Below are positions 26,315-36,786 of a DNA stretch of 64,000 bases, piece after piece; positions within the stretch are counted from its first letter, which is position 1, and each line of letters starts with the position of its first letter. The translations under genes were made by a program, and so were the position numbers. Source of the DNA: Owenweeksia hongkongensis DSM 17368. GTDB taxonomy: Bacteria; Bacteroidota; Bacteroidia; Flavobacteriales; Schleiferiaceae. The notes beneath the pieces were generated by a model. The model saw only the letters and a list, made by a program, of their open reading frames with translations, did no database searches and was not told the DNA's origin. The stretch lies in contig NC_016599.1 in the NCBI RefSeq assembly GCF_000236705.1, positions 1,798,001-1,862,000 on the forward strand, written 5' to 3'.

Positions 26315-26974
26315 ATGAAGTGGATAATAGGTCTTTTGCTGATGATAGGAATGCAAAGCGCTTGGGCACATCAACCCAGTGTTTCATCAACAATACTATC
26401 CCAACAGGGTGACAACAGCTGGGTTTTACAAGTACGCTCACCCCTTTCTGCATTTGAGTATGAAATAAAACAACTCAATGGTGAGACTTCTTTCAGCACA
26501 CCTGAAGAGTTTAAAAGTTTGGTCCTTAGTCACATCTTGAAAAATGTAACTATACAGGTAAATGGAGAAAATACCGTTCAGCTCATAAAAGGTTTTGTGA
26601 AGTTGGGCCATGAAACTAACGTGGTCTTTCAGGCTACAGGAATTCCGGAAGAAATTGAGTCTATTGATGTGAGCAATAAAAGCTTTGAGCATATTGGTTA
26701 TAATCAAAGTGCATTGATGATTATAAAGAGTGGGCTAGAAAAGCAGCAGTTTGTGCTAGACGACAAAAATCAACACTCTATAAAACTCCTTGCTAAAGGA
26801 AACCAACTTGTGGAACATACTGCCAATTCTACTGCAGGAATAGGGTTTGCCCCAACTTCCTTTATGAATTATGTCACTTGGGGTTTAGGTTTACTCTTTA
26901 TTTTATTATTTGGGTTTTACCTCTATCAATCCAACAAGCTTGATGAAGCTACTCGTCAGGGTAATTGTTTATAA
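26315..26974 (+). CDS. Membrane-anchored exported protein next to YHYH lipoprotein
   Basis: 219 aa: signal peptide MKWIIGLLLMIGMQSAWAHQ, mature beta-rich domain with SPLSAFEYEIKQL, GHETNVVFQ and NQSALMIIKSGL, then one C-terminal membrane helix (NYVTWGLGLLFILLFGFYLY) and a short cytoplasmic tail. The mature protein starts with His right after the cleavage site (AHQPS), as seen in some metal-handling exported proteins; the function is not known. 12 bp after the YHYH gene; both end at the shared terminator. Confidence 0.7.
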   Translation: MKWIIGLLLMIGMQSAWAHQPSVSSTILSQQGDNSWVLQVRSPLSAFEYEIKQLNGETSFSTPEEFKSLVLSHILKNVTIQVNGENTVQLIKGFVKLGHETNVVFQATGIPEEIESIDVSNKSFEHIGYNQSALMIIKSGLEKQQFVLDDKNQHSIKLLAKGNQLVEHTANSTAGIGFAPTSFMNYVTWGLGLLFILLFGFYLYQSNKLDEATRQGNCL

Positions 26975-27000
26975 TAAACTCTACACTTTATAAATGTAAA

Positions 27001-27036
27001 AAGAGGTGACTCCGCATAGAGCCACCTCTTTTTTTT
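27001..27036. terminator. Bidirectional terminator between the YHYH operon and katG
   Basis: AAGAGGTG and CACCTCTT pair exactly, with A-run on the left and TTTTTT on the right, so it can stop transcripts from both convergent units. Confidence 0.88.
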
Positions 27037-27056
27037 AATGATAATTCACCCTATTT

Positions 27057-29521
<2,465 letters not shown>

Positions 29522-31078
29522 ATGAACAGAAAACTAAAGCAATTTACCGAAGTGCTAAACTCTCAAAGCTACCTCCACAAGCGCTCTCTGTTCGGTTTGT
29601 TTCTAGCTATCCTACTTATAGACCGCATCGTAGCGCTTGTGAATTTTGGCTTTGTTTACACAGACATTGATCAAACGGTGCTTTGGAATGGTCTGCTAGA
29701 TTATTCGCAAGGAATATTTCCTGAGCCTTTCTTTTATGGGCAGCCCTATAATTATATGCTTGAGTCACTTGTGGCGGTGCCATTGTATTGGATGAATATC
29801 CCCGTCTACATTGCAATGCCTATGACTACAAGTTGCATAGTGCTACTACCTTTTATTATTCTGGCCTTTTTGTTTTTTAAAACAAAAAATCCCTTCTGGG
29901 CTTTTCTCACTTTAGCCCTCCCCGTACTTTTACCAGTAGAATTCAACTTTCTCACCAGTCTTTCCCGAGGATTCGTCCAAGCATTTTTATTTCTTCCACT
30001 TTTATATATCCCTTTGTTTTATCCTCAAAAAAAAGGTAGTGTCACCCTACTCTACATTACTTCTGCCCTTTGCTTTATTGCCAATCAAAGCTCGGCACTC
30101 TTCATTGCTCCGGTATTTCTTTTTGTTTTCTCCTATCACTATAAGTCGCTATTATTTTACATAAAAGCTCTACTTGTCCTACCAATTCTGTTTTTGGATT
30201 ATTTGGCAAAGGAATTTTACACCTCACATTCAGAACGCATTGTGCATCCCCATGCAAATGTTGGGTTTAGCCTTGATACATTTTGGGAAAGCCTAAAAAC
30301 CTATGATCACTTTGAAAATCTATTTCCCTTCTTTTCCAGTTGGGGAATTGTTTATCCACTCCTCTTCATTCTTCTGGCGGTGATAGGTTATAGAAAATCT
30401 TTGATAAAAGAAGCCCTTTTTAGCGCAGTTGCATTCCTCATGCTGATGGTCACATTTGCCATACCTAAAGTTCAGGAACGACATGATGAGGCAGACATTT
30501 TCTTTACACCAAGTCGACTTTTCATCGTGTTACCCATTTTGCTCATCATTAGCCTTTTTATAATCTTTAAAAAATCTAAAAACGCATATAGGTTAACTCT
30601 ACCACTCCTCGCGCTCACAGTGGTTTTCATGATTTTGAAAAATAACCATTTAGATAGAAAAATTGACCACATCCTGGATGGCAATATTTTTCCTTCGGTA
30701 AAAAATGAAACCTTGGTAACACGGGCTCTGCACTTAAATAAAATAGCGCTGAAAAATGATGTAGACCTCATCGTTCATGCTAACATGAATGGTTATGAAT
30801 ATATTCTGGATAGCTATGCCTTCAACCCTATTGTTTACCATAGCCGGAAAGGTGAAAAAAAGATAATTTCCGTCAATCTGTATGGAGACAGGCGCACTTG
30901 GCTTTATTCATCATCATTGCCTTCACGGCAAATTTTGCTCAGTGGTTTTAAAATTGACTCTAATCTCCTGAAACCATTCGATCACGAGATAATCAGTGAT
31001 GAAGAAATTGTAATAAAAAACAACAATCTTTCCACACAGGAATTGTTCTCCCGCTTCAATCTTGAGTTTAAGATTTAG
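29522..31078 (+). CDS. Polytopic membrane protein, GT-C glycosyltransferase-like
   Basis: 518 aa with about 10-11 predicted membrane helices, followed by a soluble C-terminal part (about 400-518). The first periplasmic loop contains YTDIDQTVLWNG, an acidic DID motif in the position of the catalytic aspartate of GT-C (PMT/ArnT-like) enzymes, followed by GQPYNYMLESLVAVPLYW. This suggests transfer of a sugar from a lipid donor, but the match is at fold level only. Adjacent genes do not indicate a substrate. Confidence 0.65.
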   Translation: MNRKLKQFTEVLNSQSYLHKRSLFGLFLAILLIDRIVALVNFGFVYTDIDQTVLWNGLLDYSQGIFPEPFFYGQPYNYMLESLVAVPLYWMNIPVYIAMPMTTSCIVLLPFIILAFLFFKTKNPFWAFLTLALPVLLPVEFNFLTSLSRGFVQAFLFLPLLYIPLFYPQKKGSVTLLYITSALCFIANQSSALFIAPVFLFVFSYHYKSLLFYIKALLVLPILFLDYLAKEFYTSHSERIVHPHANVGFSLDTFWESLKTYDHFENLFPFFSSWGIVYPLLFILLAVIGYRKSLIKEALFSAVAFLMLMVTFAIPKVQERHDEADIFFTPSRLFIVLPILLIISLFIIFKKSKNAYRLTLPLLALTVVFMILKNNHLDRKIDHILDGNIFPSVKNETLVTRALHLNKIALKNDVDLIVHANMNGYEYILDSYAFNPIVYHSRKGEKKIISVNLYGDRRTWLYSSSLPSRQILLSGFKIDSNLLKPFDHEIISDEEIVIKNNNLSTQELFSRFNLEFKI

Positions 31079-31115
31079 CCTTATCCGATCCTGTTCATTC
31101 CCTCAATACAAAGCC

Positions 31116-31123
31116 TATCTTTG
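31116..31123 (+). promoter_or_regulatory. Bacteroidota -7 box of the M16 protease operon
   Basis: TATCTTTG matches TAnnTTTG and ends 20 nt before the ATG at 31144. Confidence 0.55.
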
Positions 31124-31143
31124 CGGCCTTGAAAAAATGGTGA

Positions 31144-32376
31144 ATGGAATTTGAAATTTTTGAATTGAGCAATGGCATCCGTGTGGTGCACAAACAAATG
31201 GATAGACCAGTAGCTCATTGTGGATTGATGGTGATGGCAGGTTCCAGAGATGAGTCGCTCGAAGAAGAGGGGTTGGCACACTTTATAGAGCATGTACTTT
31301 TTAAAGGAACTACCAAAAGAAAAGCCTACCACATCTTAAGCAGAATGGAGGATGCCGGAGGTGAACTCAATGCCTACACCGACAAGGAAACTACGGTTAT
31401 TTACAGTTCTTTTTTAGAAAGTGATTACAATCGCGCCATTGACCTAATCTTTGATATTAACTTCAATTCCATCTTTCCTGAAAAGGAAATACAAAAGGAA
31501 AAAGAGGTGATCATTGATGAAATCAATAGCTATAAGGACTCCCCTTCTGAGCTAATTTTTGATGATTTTGAGGAAACGCTTTTTCCTAATCACCCATTAG
31601 GGATGAATATTTTGGGTACACCCGAAAAGGTAAAAAGCTTTAGCCGAAAGGATATTTTGAATTTTATTTCTCGCGAATACGGAAACAACCGCATGGTGTT
31701 TAGCAGTGTGGGAAATATCAGCTCTGCTAAGCTAAAACGTATGCTAGACAAAGCTACAGAGCACCTTCCTGCCAAAATCTCTACTCATACCAGAGTTGCT
31801 CCACCAGCCTATCAAACCAAACATGTATCGGTCGAAAAGTCAAACTTTCAAACACATGCGGTGCTGGGCACTAGAAGCTATTATGCTAATCATGAGAAAA
31901 GCAGAACACTTCACTTATTGAATAATATTTTGGGTGGCCCAGGGATGAACTCACGCCTGAACCTCAACATTCGGGAGAAGTATGGTTTCACCTACAATAT
32001 TGAGTCATTTTACAATCCATATTCTGACACAGGTGTGTTTGGGATATATGCCGGCACCGACCCCGGAACTATTGGCAAAACACTAAAGCTGATTGATAAG
32101 GAGCTTAAAAAACTTAGAGAAATAAAGTTGGGCACTATGCAGCTCACCAAGGCCAAGCGCCAAATTTTAGGGCAAATTGCCATGGGGCAAGAAAACAATG
32201 CCTCGCTAATGTTAGCCTTGGGCAAATCACTTTTGGTATTTGATAGAGTGGACACTTTTGAAGAAATTAGAGCCAAAATTGAAGGTATAACTTCTGAGGA
32301 TTTGCAGGATGTAGCCAATGAAATTTTAGCACCTGAGCAGATGAGCTCGATAGTTTATAAGCCGATAGCAAACTAA
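31144..32376 (+). CDS. M16-family zinc protease
   Basis: 410 aa. The inverted zincin motif HFIEH (H46, E49, H50) with the downstream glutamate in EKEVIIDEINSYKD complete the metal site; GGPGMNSRLNLNIREKYGFTY is the conserved R/Y region of the second half-domain. No signal peptide, so it probably acts in the cytoplasm. The substrate is likely small peptides. Operon with the next two genes (gaps 30 and 41 bp). Confidence 0.92.
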   Translation: MEFEIFELSNGIRVVHKQMDRPVAHCGLMVMAGSRDESLEEEGLAHFIEHVLFKGTTKRKAYHILSRMEDAGGELNAYTDKETTVIYSSFLESDYNRAIDLIFDINFNSIFPEKEIQKEKEVIIDEINSYKDSPSELIFDDFEETLFPNHPLGMNILGTPEKVKSFSRKDILNFISREYGNNRMVFSSVGNISSAKLKRMLDKATEHLPAKISTHTRVAPPAYQTKHVSVEKSNFQTHAVLGTRSYYANHEKSRTLHLLNNILGGPGMNSRLNLNIREKYGFTYNIESFYNPYSDTGVFGIYAGTDPGTIGKTLKLIDKELKKLREIKLGTMQLTKAKRQILGQIAMGQENNASLMLALGKSLLVFDRVDTFEEIRAKIEGITSEDLQDVANEILAPEQMSSIVYKPIAN

Positions 32377-32406
32377 AGTACATTTCTACCGAACGCAAAA
32401 ACTCCC

Positions 32407-32892
32407 TTGCCTAGAATTGAACTGAAAACAGAAATCAAGGCAAGAAAAGAAATAGTATTTGACCTTTCACGAAGCATTGATTTACATAAAATATCGACAG
32501 AACAAACCGATGAAACTGCCATCGCTGGCAGAACAAGTGGTTTAATTGAACTAAACGAGTTTGTTACTTGGAGAGCAAAACACTTTGGGGTTTATCAAAA
32601 TTTAACCTCTCATATAACTGAGTTCAATCACCCTAATTACTTTGTGGATGAAATGAAACAAGGGATTTTTAAAAAATTCCGCCATGAGCATCATTTCTCG
32701 ATTTCAGACAAAATCACAATAATGATTGATATTTTCGAATTCGAATCACCATTAGGGTTTTTAGAGCAAATTGCCAATAAACTTTTCTTAAAAAAGTACA
32801 TGGCAAAACTTTTAGAAAAGAGAAATCAAACCATCAAGGACTTTGCTGAATCAGGCAAATGGAAAAAAGTAATAAGCACTAAATTTGACTGA
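32407..32892 (+). CDS. SRPBCC-type (START-fold) protein
   Basis: 161 aa, starting with TTG (codes for MPRIELKTEIKAR); the sequence upstream of it in this frame lacks an ATG. RKEIVFDLSRSIDLHK, then GLIELNEFVTWRAKHFGV and the KITIMIDIFEFESPLG strand match the SRPBCC ligand-binding fold often called cell-division-inhibitor-like. The ligand is unknown. 30 bp after the protease gene. Confidence 0.75.
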   Translation: MPRIELKTEIKARKEIVFDLSRSIDLHKISTEQTDETAIAGRTSGLIELNEFVTWRAKHFGVYQNLTSHITEFNHPNYFVDEMKQGIFKKFRHEHHFSISDKITIMIDIFEFESPLGFLEQIANKLFLKKYMAKLLEKRNQTIKDFAESGKWKKVISTKFD

Positions 32893-32933
32893 TTCATTCT
32901 TGCTAAACAACAAACCACAAACACCTCCTCTTT

Positions 32934-33575
32934 ATGGACTTCTTACCCGAAAAAATAAACACCTATTCCGAAAACCACACTTCACCAGAAAGTGAAATAT
33001 TGGAAAATCTAAACCGCGACACCCAAGCCAAAATACTAAGAGCAAGGATGCTTAGCGGTCATTTGCAAGGAAGAACCTTGAGTATGTTTAGCCACATGCT
33101 GAAACCAAAACGTATGTTGGAAATCGGTACCTACACTGGTTATTCGGCCCTTTGCTTAGCCGAAGGCTTAACCGAAGATGGAGTTCTTCACACGATTGAC
33201 ATCAATGAAGAGTTGGAAGATTTTGCAAAATCTTACTTCGACAAATCGGAATACGGGAGTAAAATAAAAATGCACGTTGGTGATGCATTGGAAATCATTC
33301 CAGGCTTAAACGAAACCTGGGACATGGTTTTTATAGATGCAGACAAGGCAAATTATTCTAACTATTTTGACCTGGTAATTGAGCACACTCGCACGGGAGG
33401 CTTTATTATAGCTGACAATGTGTTGTGGAGTGGCAAAGTAACTGAACCACTAAAAGCTCAGGATATCGATACCGAAGCTCTTTTGGTTTTTAACAAAAAG
33501 ATGCAAGACGACCCCAGAGTAGAAAACGTATTACTCCCCATACGTGATGGATTGATGATAGCTCGGAAGAAGTGA
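32934..33575 (+). CDS. O-methyltransferase (class I SAM-dependent, caffeoyl-CoA OMT-like)
   Basis: 213 aa. The SAM-binding motif EIGTYTGYSALCLAEGL, the acidic DINEEL strand and the metal/catalytic DMVFIDADKANY are characteristic of the methyltransferase_3 family, ending GGFIIADNVLWSGKV. Substrate not determinable. Third gene in the M16 protease operon. Confidence 0.92.
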   Translation: MDFLPEKINTYSENHTSPESEILENLNRDTQAKILRARMLSGHLQGRTLSMFSHMLKPKRMLEIGTYTGYSALCLAEGLTEDGVLHTIDINEELEDFAKSYFDKSEYGSKIKMHVGDALEIIPGLNETWDMVFIDADKANYSNYFDLVIEHTRTGGFIIADNVLWSGKVTEPLKAQDIDTEALLVFNKKMQDDPRVENVLLPIRDGLMIARKK

Positions 33576-33576
33576 T

Positions 33577-33652
33577 TTGAGATTCCGGATCTCCGTTCCT
33601 ACGCCCGGAATGTTTTCAACAAGTCATTCCGGCCATAGAGCCGGAATCTCAA
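33577..33652. repeat. Double-hairpin palindromic repeat
   Basis: TTGAGATTCCGG (33577-33588) pairs with CCGGAATCTCAA (33641-33652), and inside lies CCGGAATG paired with CATTCCGG. Compact intergenic REP-like element between the OMT operon and fbp; no T-run, so not an ordinary terminator, though it may slow the transcript end. Confidence 0.75.
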
Positions 33653-33721
33653 TTATCATCAAAAAACAACGTCTCAACCTGTTTTTTACCGAAATACCCC
33701 CTTCCTTTTCCTTGTAAACTA

Positions 33722-33729
33722 TACTTTTG
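33722..33729 (+). promoter_or_regulatory. Bacteroidota -7 box of fbp
   Basis: TACTTTTG matches TAnnTTTG and ends 24 nt before ATG 33754. Confidence 0.5.
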
Positions 33730-33753
33730 CGCACTTCATAATTCGTAGAAATC

Positions 33754-34764
33754 ATGCAAAGACATACCACTCTCGGTGAATTTATTATTGGCAACCAAAA
33801 AGACTTTCCATACGCGAAAGGTGAACTGAGCGCACTTTTGAGCTCTATCCGCCTTGCGGGGAAAATGGTAAACCAGGAAATCAACAAAGCCGGACTGGCC
33901 GAAATACTTGGAAAATTTGGTTCTGACAATGTACAGGGCGAAGAGCAAATGAAGCTTGACGTACTGGCCAATGACCTTTTTATCAGTACACTTCGCTCAC
34001 GTGGTGAGATTTGTGGTATTGCCTCTGAAGAGATGGAAGACTATGTTTCTTTTGACGAAGATATTCACAAAGACGCCAAATACGTTGTGCTAATTGATCC
34101 ACTAGATGGTTCTTCAAACATTGATGTAAACGTAACTGTGGGTACAATTTTCAGCATTTACCGCAGAATTTCAGAGCCAGGAACCCCTGTAACATTAGAA
34201 GATTTTCTTCAGCCAGGCAATAAGCAGGTTGCTGCCGGATACTTGGCATATGGAACCTCAACCATGTTAGTATTTACCACTGGTAATGGCGTGAATGGTT
34301 TCACTTATGATCCGGGTATTGGCTCGTTCTTCCTTTCGCACCCTAAGATGCAGATTCCGGAAGATGGAAAGATTTACTCAATCAACGAAGGAAACTATGT
34401 TCACTTCCCTGAAGGTGTAAAAAAATACATCAAATGGTGTCAGGAATTAGATCCGGCAACCAATCGTCCATTGACTTCAAGATACATTGGTTCTTTGGTA
34501 GCTGATTTTCACCGAAACCTACTTAAAGGCGGTGTCTATATTTACCCGAAAGGGACCACTGCTCCAAAAGGAAAACTTCGCTTGTTGTACGAATGCAACC
34601 CAATGGCTTACCTGATGGAGCAAGCGGGAGGTGCCGCCAGCGATGGTTACACCCGTATTATGGATTTAGACCCTACTGAGCTTCACGAGCGTGTACCATT
34701 TTTCTGTGGAAGCAAAACTATGGTAGCCAAAGCTGAAGAGTTTATGGATCAATACAGAGACTAA
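33754..34764 (+). CDS. fbp: Fructose-1,6-bisphosphatase, class I
   Basis: 336 aa. The metal and phosphate motif [12 protein letters not shown], the [17 protein letters not shown] stretch and the C-terminal [15 protein letters not shown] are diagnostic. It hydrolyses fructose-1,6-bisphosphate in gluconeogenesis in the cytoplasm. It stands alone between a repeat and a strong terminator. Confidence 0.96.
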   Translation: MQRHTTLGEFIIGNQKDFPYAKGELSALLSSIRLAGKMVNQEINKAGLAEILGKFGSDNVQGEEQMKLDVLANDLFISTLRSRGEICGIASEEMEDYVSFDEDIHKDAKYVVLIDPLDGSSNIDVNVTVGTIFSIYRRISEPGTPVTLEDFLQPGNKQVAAGYLAYGTSTMLVFTTGNGVNGFTYDPGIGSFFLSHPKMQIPEDGKIYSINEGNYVHFPEGVKKYIKWCQELDPATNRPLTSRYIGSLVADFHRNLLKGGVYIYPKGTTAPKGKLRLLYECNPMAYLMEQAGGAASDGYTRIMDLDPTELHERVPFFCGSKTMVAKAEEFMDQYRD

Positions 34765-34797
34765 AAGGCATAGCCCTTTTTAAAATATGATGAGTTG

Positions 34798-34836
34798 CGG
34801 GCTTGTGGTTTTATACTGCAAGCCCGTTTTGTTTTT
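34798..34836 (+). terminator. Rho-independent terminator of fbp
   Basis: CGGGCTTG pairs with CAAGCCCG and is followed by TTTTGTTTTT, about 33 bp after the fbp stop. Confidence 0.88.
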
Positions 34837-35174
34837 GCCCTTTTCTTTATTTAAAGTTTTCTATACCCTTTTGTTATCCTAAGTGGCCGACAGAATGAAG
34901 GTTGTATCAGCTTGCCCTGCAGGGTGAAGGGCTAGGGTGACATCATACCTTCAAACAGTCTTCGATACACCGCTCATTCTTCGTGGTACTCAGACTAGCC
35001 ACCCATATTAGAGACTCCTAATTCCTTATGCTTGCATAATATTTCATTTTTTGAAGCAACCCTTTCTACTTTTTAGTCTCTATTTAATTAAAGGATAGAA
35101 TTCAACTTTTTGTTAGCAGGCCTGCTAGTTCTCGGGAGTACACTCCCATTTCAGTAACGTAAAATTTGGAGATT
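34837..35174. other. Intergenic stretch with CTTCGATACACCGCTCATTC-type repeat
   Basis: Contains a dispersed-repeat-like word (about 34960-34995: CTTCGATACACCGCTCATTC then TTCGTGGTACTCAG, self-complementary GAGTACCAC / GTGTATCG at the flanks, only approximate) and AT-rich sequence. No gene seen. Confidence 0.4.
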
Positions 35175-35870
35175 ATGAAGACGCTTAAATTGCTGATTAT
35201 CGGCCTGGCTGTATTATGCCTAAAACCAGGTTTTGCTCAAGAAAAGGCTGGAGCATTAATAGGAGTGGTTTCTGATTTGGAAAATATGGAAACTTTGCCC
35301 TTTGTAAATGTTGTGATTAAAGACATCAAAGGCAACATAATAGCAGGTGGTGTCTCAGATTTGGATGGAGAATTCAACATCAACCCTATCGCCCCTGGAC
35401 ACTACACCATTGAAGCTTCATTTGCCGGGTATGAAACAGAAGTATTTAAACAGGTGAAAGTTAAAAGTGGAGAAAAAACTAAGCTTAATATACTTCTCAT
35501 TGAAGGGAGTTATGAGTTGATTGAATGTGTAATTACCTGCCAGCAACCCGTGATAGATATAACTCGAACAGTGTGCTGGTGGAAATCATGTGGTAATATT
35601 TTAAGTACAGGCCTAAGTGATTCAGAAATAATACCATTAAGCTTCTCAATCTTCCCAAACCCTAGCACTGGAGAATTAAACCTGAAGGCAGACTCTGAAA
35701 TAAGTGAGGTGTTAATCACAAATATGAATGGCCAATCTGTGTCAGAGATAAGCGTTGATAACCCAAATGACATTTCAGCAAACTTGAGTCATTTACCCGC
35801 TGCAACCTATATCGTTCACTTTTCGGATGGCATAAGTCGGAAATCACAGCTATGGATACTTCAGCACTAA
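35175..35870 (+). CDS. Exported CarboxypepD_reg protein with T9SS sorting tail
   Basis: Start at MKTLKLLIIGLAVLCL (ATG 35175). 231 aa: signal peptide ending KPGFAQ, a carboxypeptidase-regulatory-like domain (ALIGVVSDLENMETLPFVNV, SDLDGEFNINPIAPGHYTIE, FAGYE), a cysteine-containing linker (CVITCQQP, TVCWWKSCGN), and a type A Por sorting domain (FSIFPNPSTGELNLKAD, LPAATYIVHFSDG). Predicted to pass the outer membrane by type IX secretion and remain on the surface. Function unknown. Confidence 0.85.
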   Translation: MKTLKLLIIGLAVLCLKPGFAQEKAGALIGVVSDLENMETLPFVNVVIKDIKGNIIAGGVSDLDGEFNINPIAPGHYTIEASFAGYETEVFKQVKVKSGEKTKLNILLIEGSYELIECVITCQQPVIDITRTVCWWKSCGNILSTGLSDSEIIPLSFSIFPNPSTGELNLKADSEISEVLITNMNGQSVSEISVDNPNDISANLSHLPAATYIVHFSDGISRKSQLWILQH

Positions 35871-35911
35871 GCTCAAACTAAAGATATATGGTGTTTTGTT
35901 TATGTTGGTGG

Positions 35912-35949
35912 CAATCGCACTCCTCGCCTTGTAGGGTGCGATTGTTTTT
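35912..35949 (+). terminator. Rho-independent terminator
   Basis: CAATCGCAC pairs with GTGCGATTG and is followed by TTTTTC, 42 bp after the T9SS cargo gene. Confidence 0.88.
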
Positions 35950-36012
35950 CTTAATCCATCATCATCAAATTTCTCCACATTATGCTGTAATTTCATCGCC
36001 AAATTGAGCTTT

Positions 36013-36762
36013 ATGAAAACAGCATTTATCACAGGCGCCACTTCAGGTATTGGAAAAGCAACCGCTATTTTATTAGGTAAAAGTGGATATCGAATTATTG
36101 CTTGCGGCCGCAGGCAAGATCGTTTGGACGAATTGAAAGGCGAATTAGCGGCATTCACAGAAGTGTATACGCTTAGTTTTGATGTTCGTGAGAAAGACGC
36201 TGTTTTTAAGGCCATCGATTCTTTGCCTAATGATTGGAGAAACATCGATCTTTTGGTAAACAATGCCGGAAATGCGCATGGTTTGGCTTCCATTCAAAAT
36301 GGCTCAATTGACGATTGGGACGCCATGATTGATATTAATGTGAAAGGTTTGCTGTATGTCTCAAAGGCTATTATCCCTAATATGATAGAGCGCAACACTG
36401 GGCACATTATTAATATTGGCTCCATTGCTGGCCGCGAGGTTTACCCCAATGGCAATGTGTATTGCGCCAGCAAATATGCCGTTGACGCTATCAATAATGG
36501 AATGCGAATTGACCTCAACGAATACAACATAAGGGTTTCTCAAATCGCTCCAGGATTAGTAGAAACTGAGTTTTCACTAATCCGTTTTAAAGGTGATGCT
36601 GATAAATCCGCAGGGGTTTATGAAGGTTATGATGCTTTAAAACCTGAAGATTTGGCTGACCTGATTTTATTTATGGCTACTCGCCCAGCTCATGTTAACC
36701 TTGCTGATGTTTTAATTTTACCTACAGCTCAGGCTAATGCGACAACGGTGAAAAAGCACTGA
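36013..36762 (+). CDS. SDR family oxidoreductase
   Basis: 249 aa (ATG 36013; a TTG 9 bp earlier is less likely). Classical SDR: TGATSGIGKATA cofactor loop, ACGRRQDRL (basic residues suggest NADP), NNAGNAHG, the catalytic Ser in IGSIAGREVYPN and YCASKYAVD (YxxxK). VETEFSLIRFKGD and the C-terminus resemble YdfG-like 3-hydroxy acid dehydrogenases, so a hydroxy acid or malonic semialdehyde substrate is plausible. Confidence 0.9.
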   Translation: MKTAFITGATSGIGKATAILLGKSGYRIIACGRRQDRLDELKGELAAFTEVYTLSFDVREKDAVFKAIDSLPNDWRNIDLLVNNAGNAHGLASIQNGSIDDWDAMIDINVKGLLYVSKAIIPNMIERNTGHIINIGSIAGREVYPNGNVYCASKYAVDAINNGMRIDLNEYNIRVSQIAPGLVETEFSLIRFKGDADKSAGVYEGYDALKPEDLADLILFMATRPAHVNLADVLILPTAQANATTVKKH

Positions 36763-36786
36763 TATAGTTTTCCTTTTCCCAACAAT

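Noticed and set aside
33624-33971. Minus-strand 115-codon frame across the fbp start
   Set aside because: It runs through the palindromic repeat and antisense to fbp.
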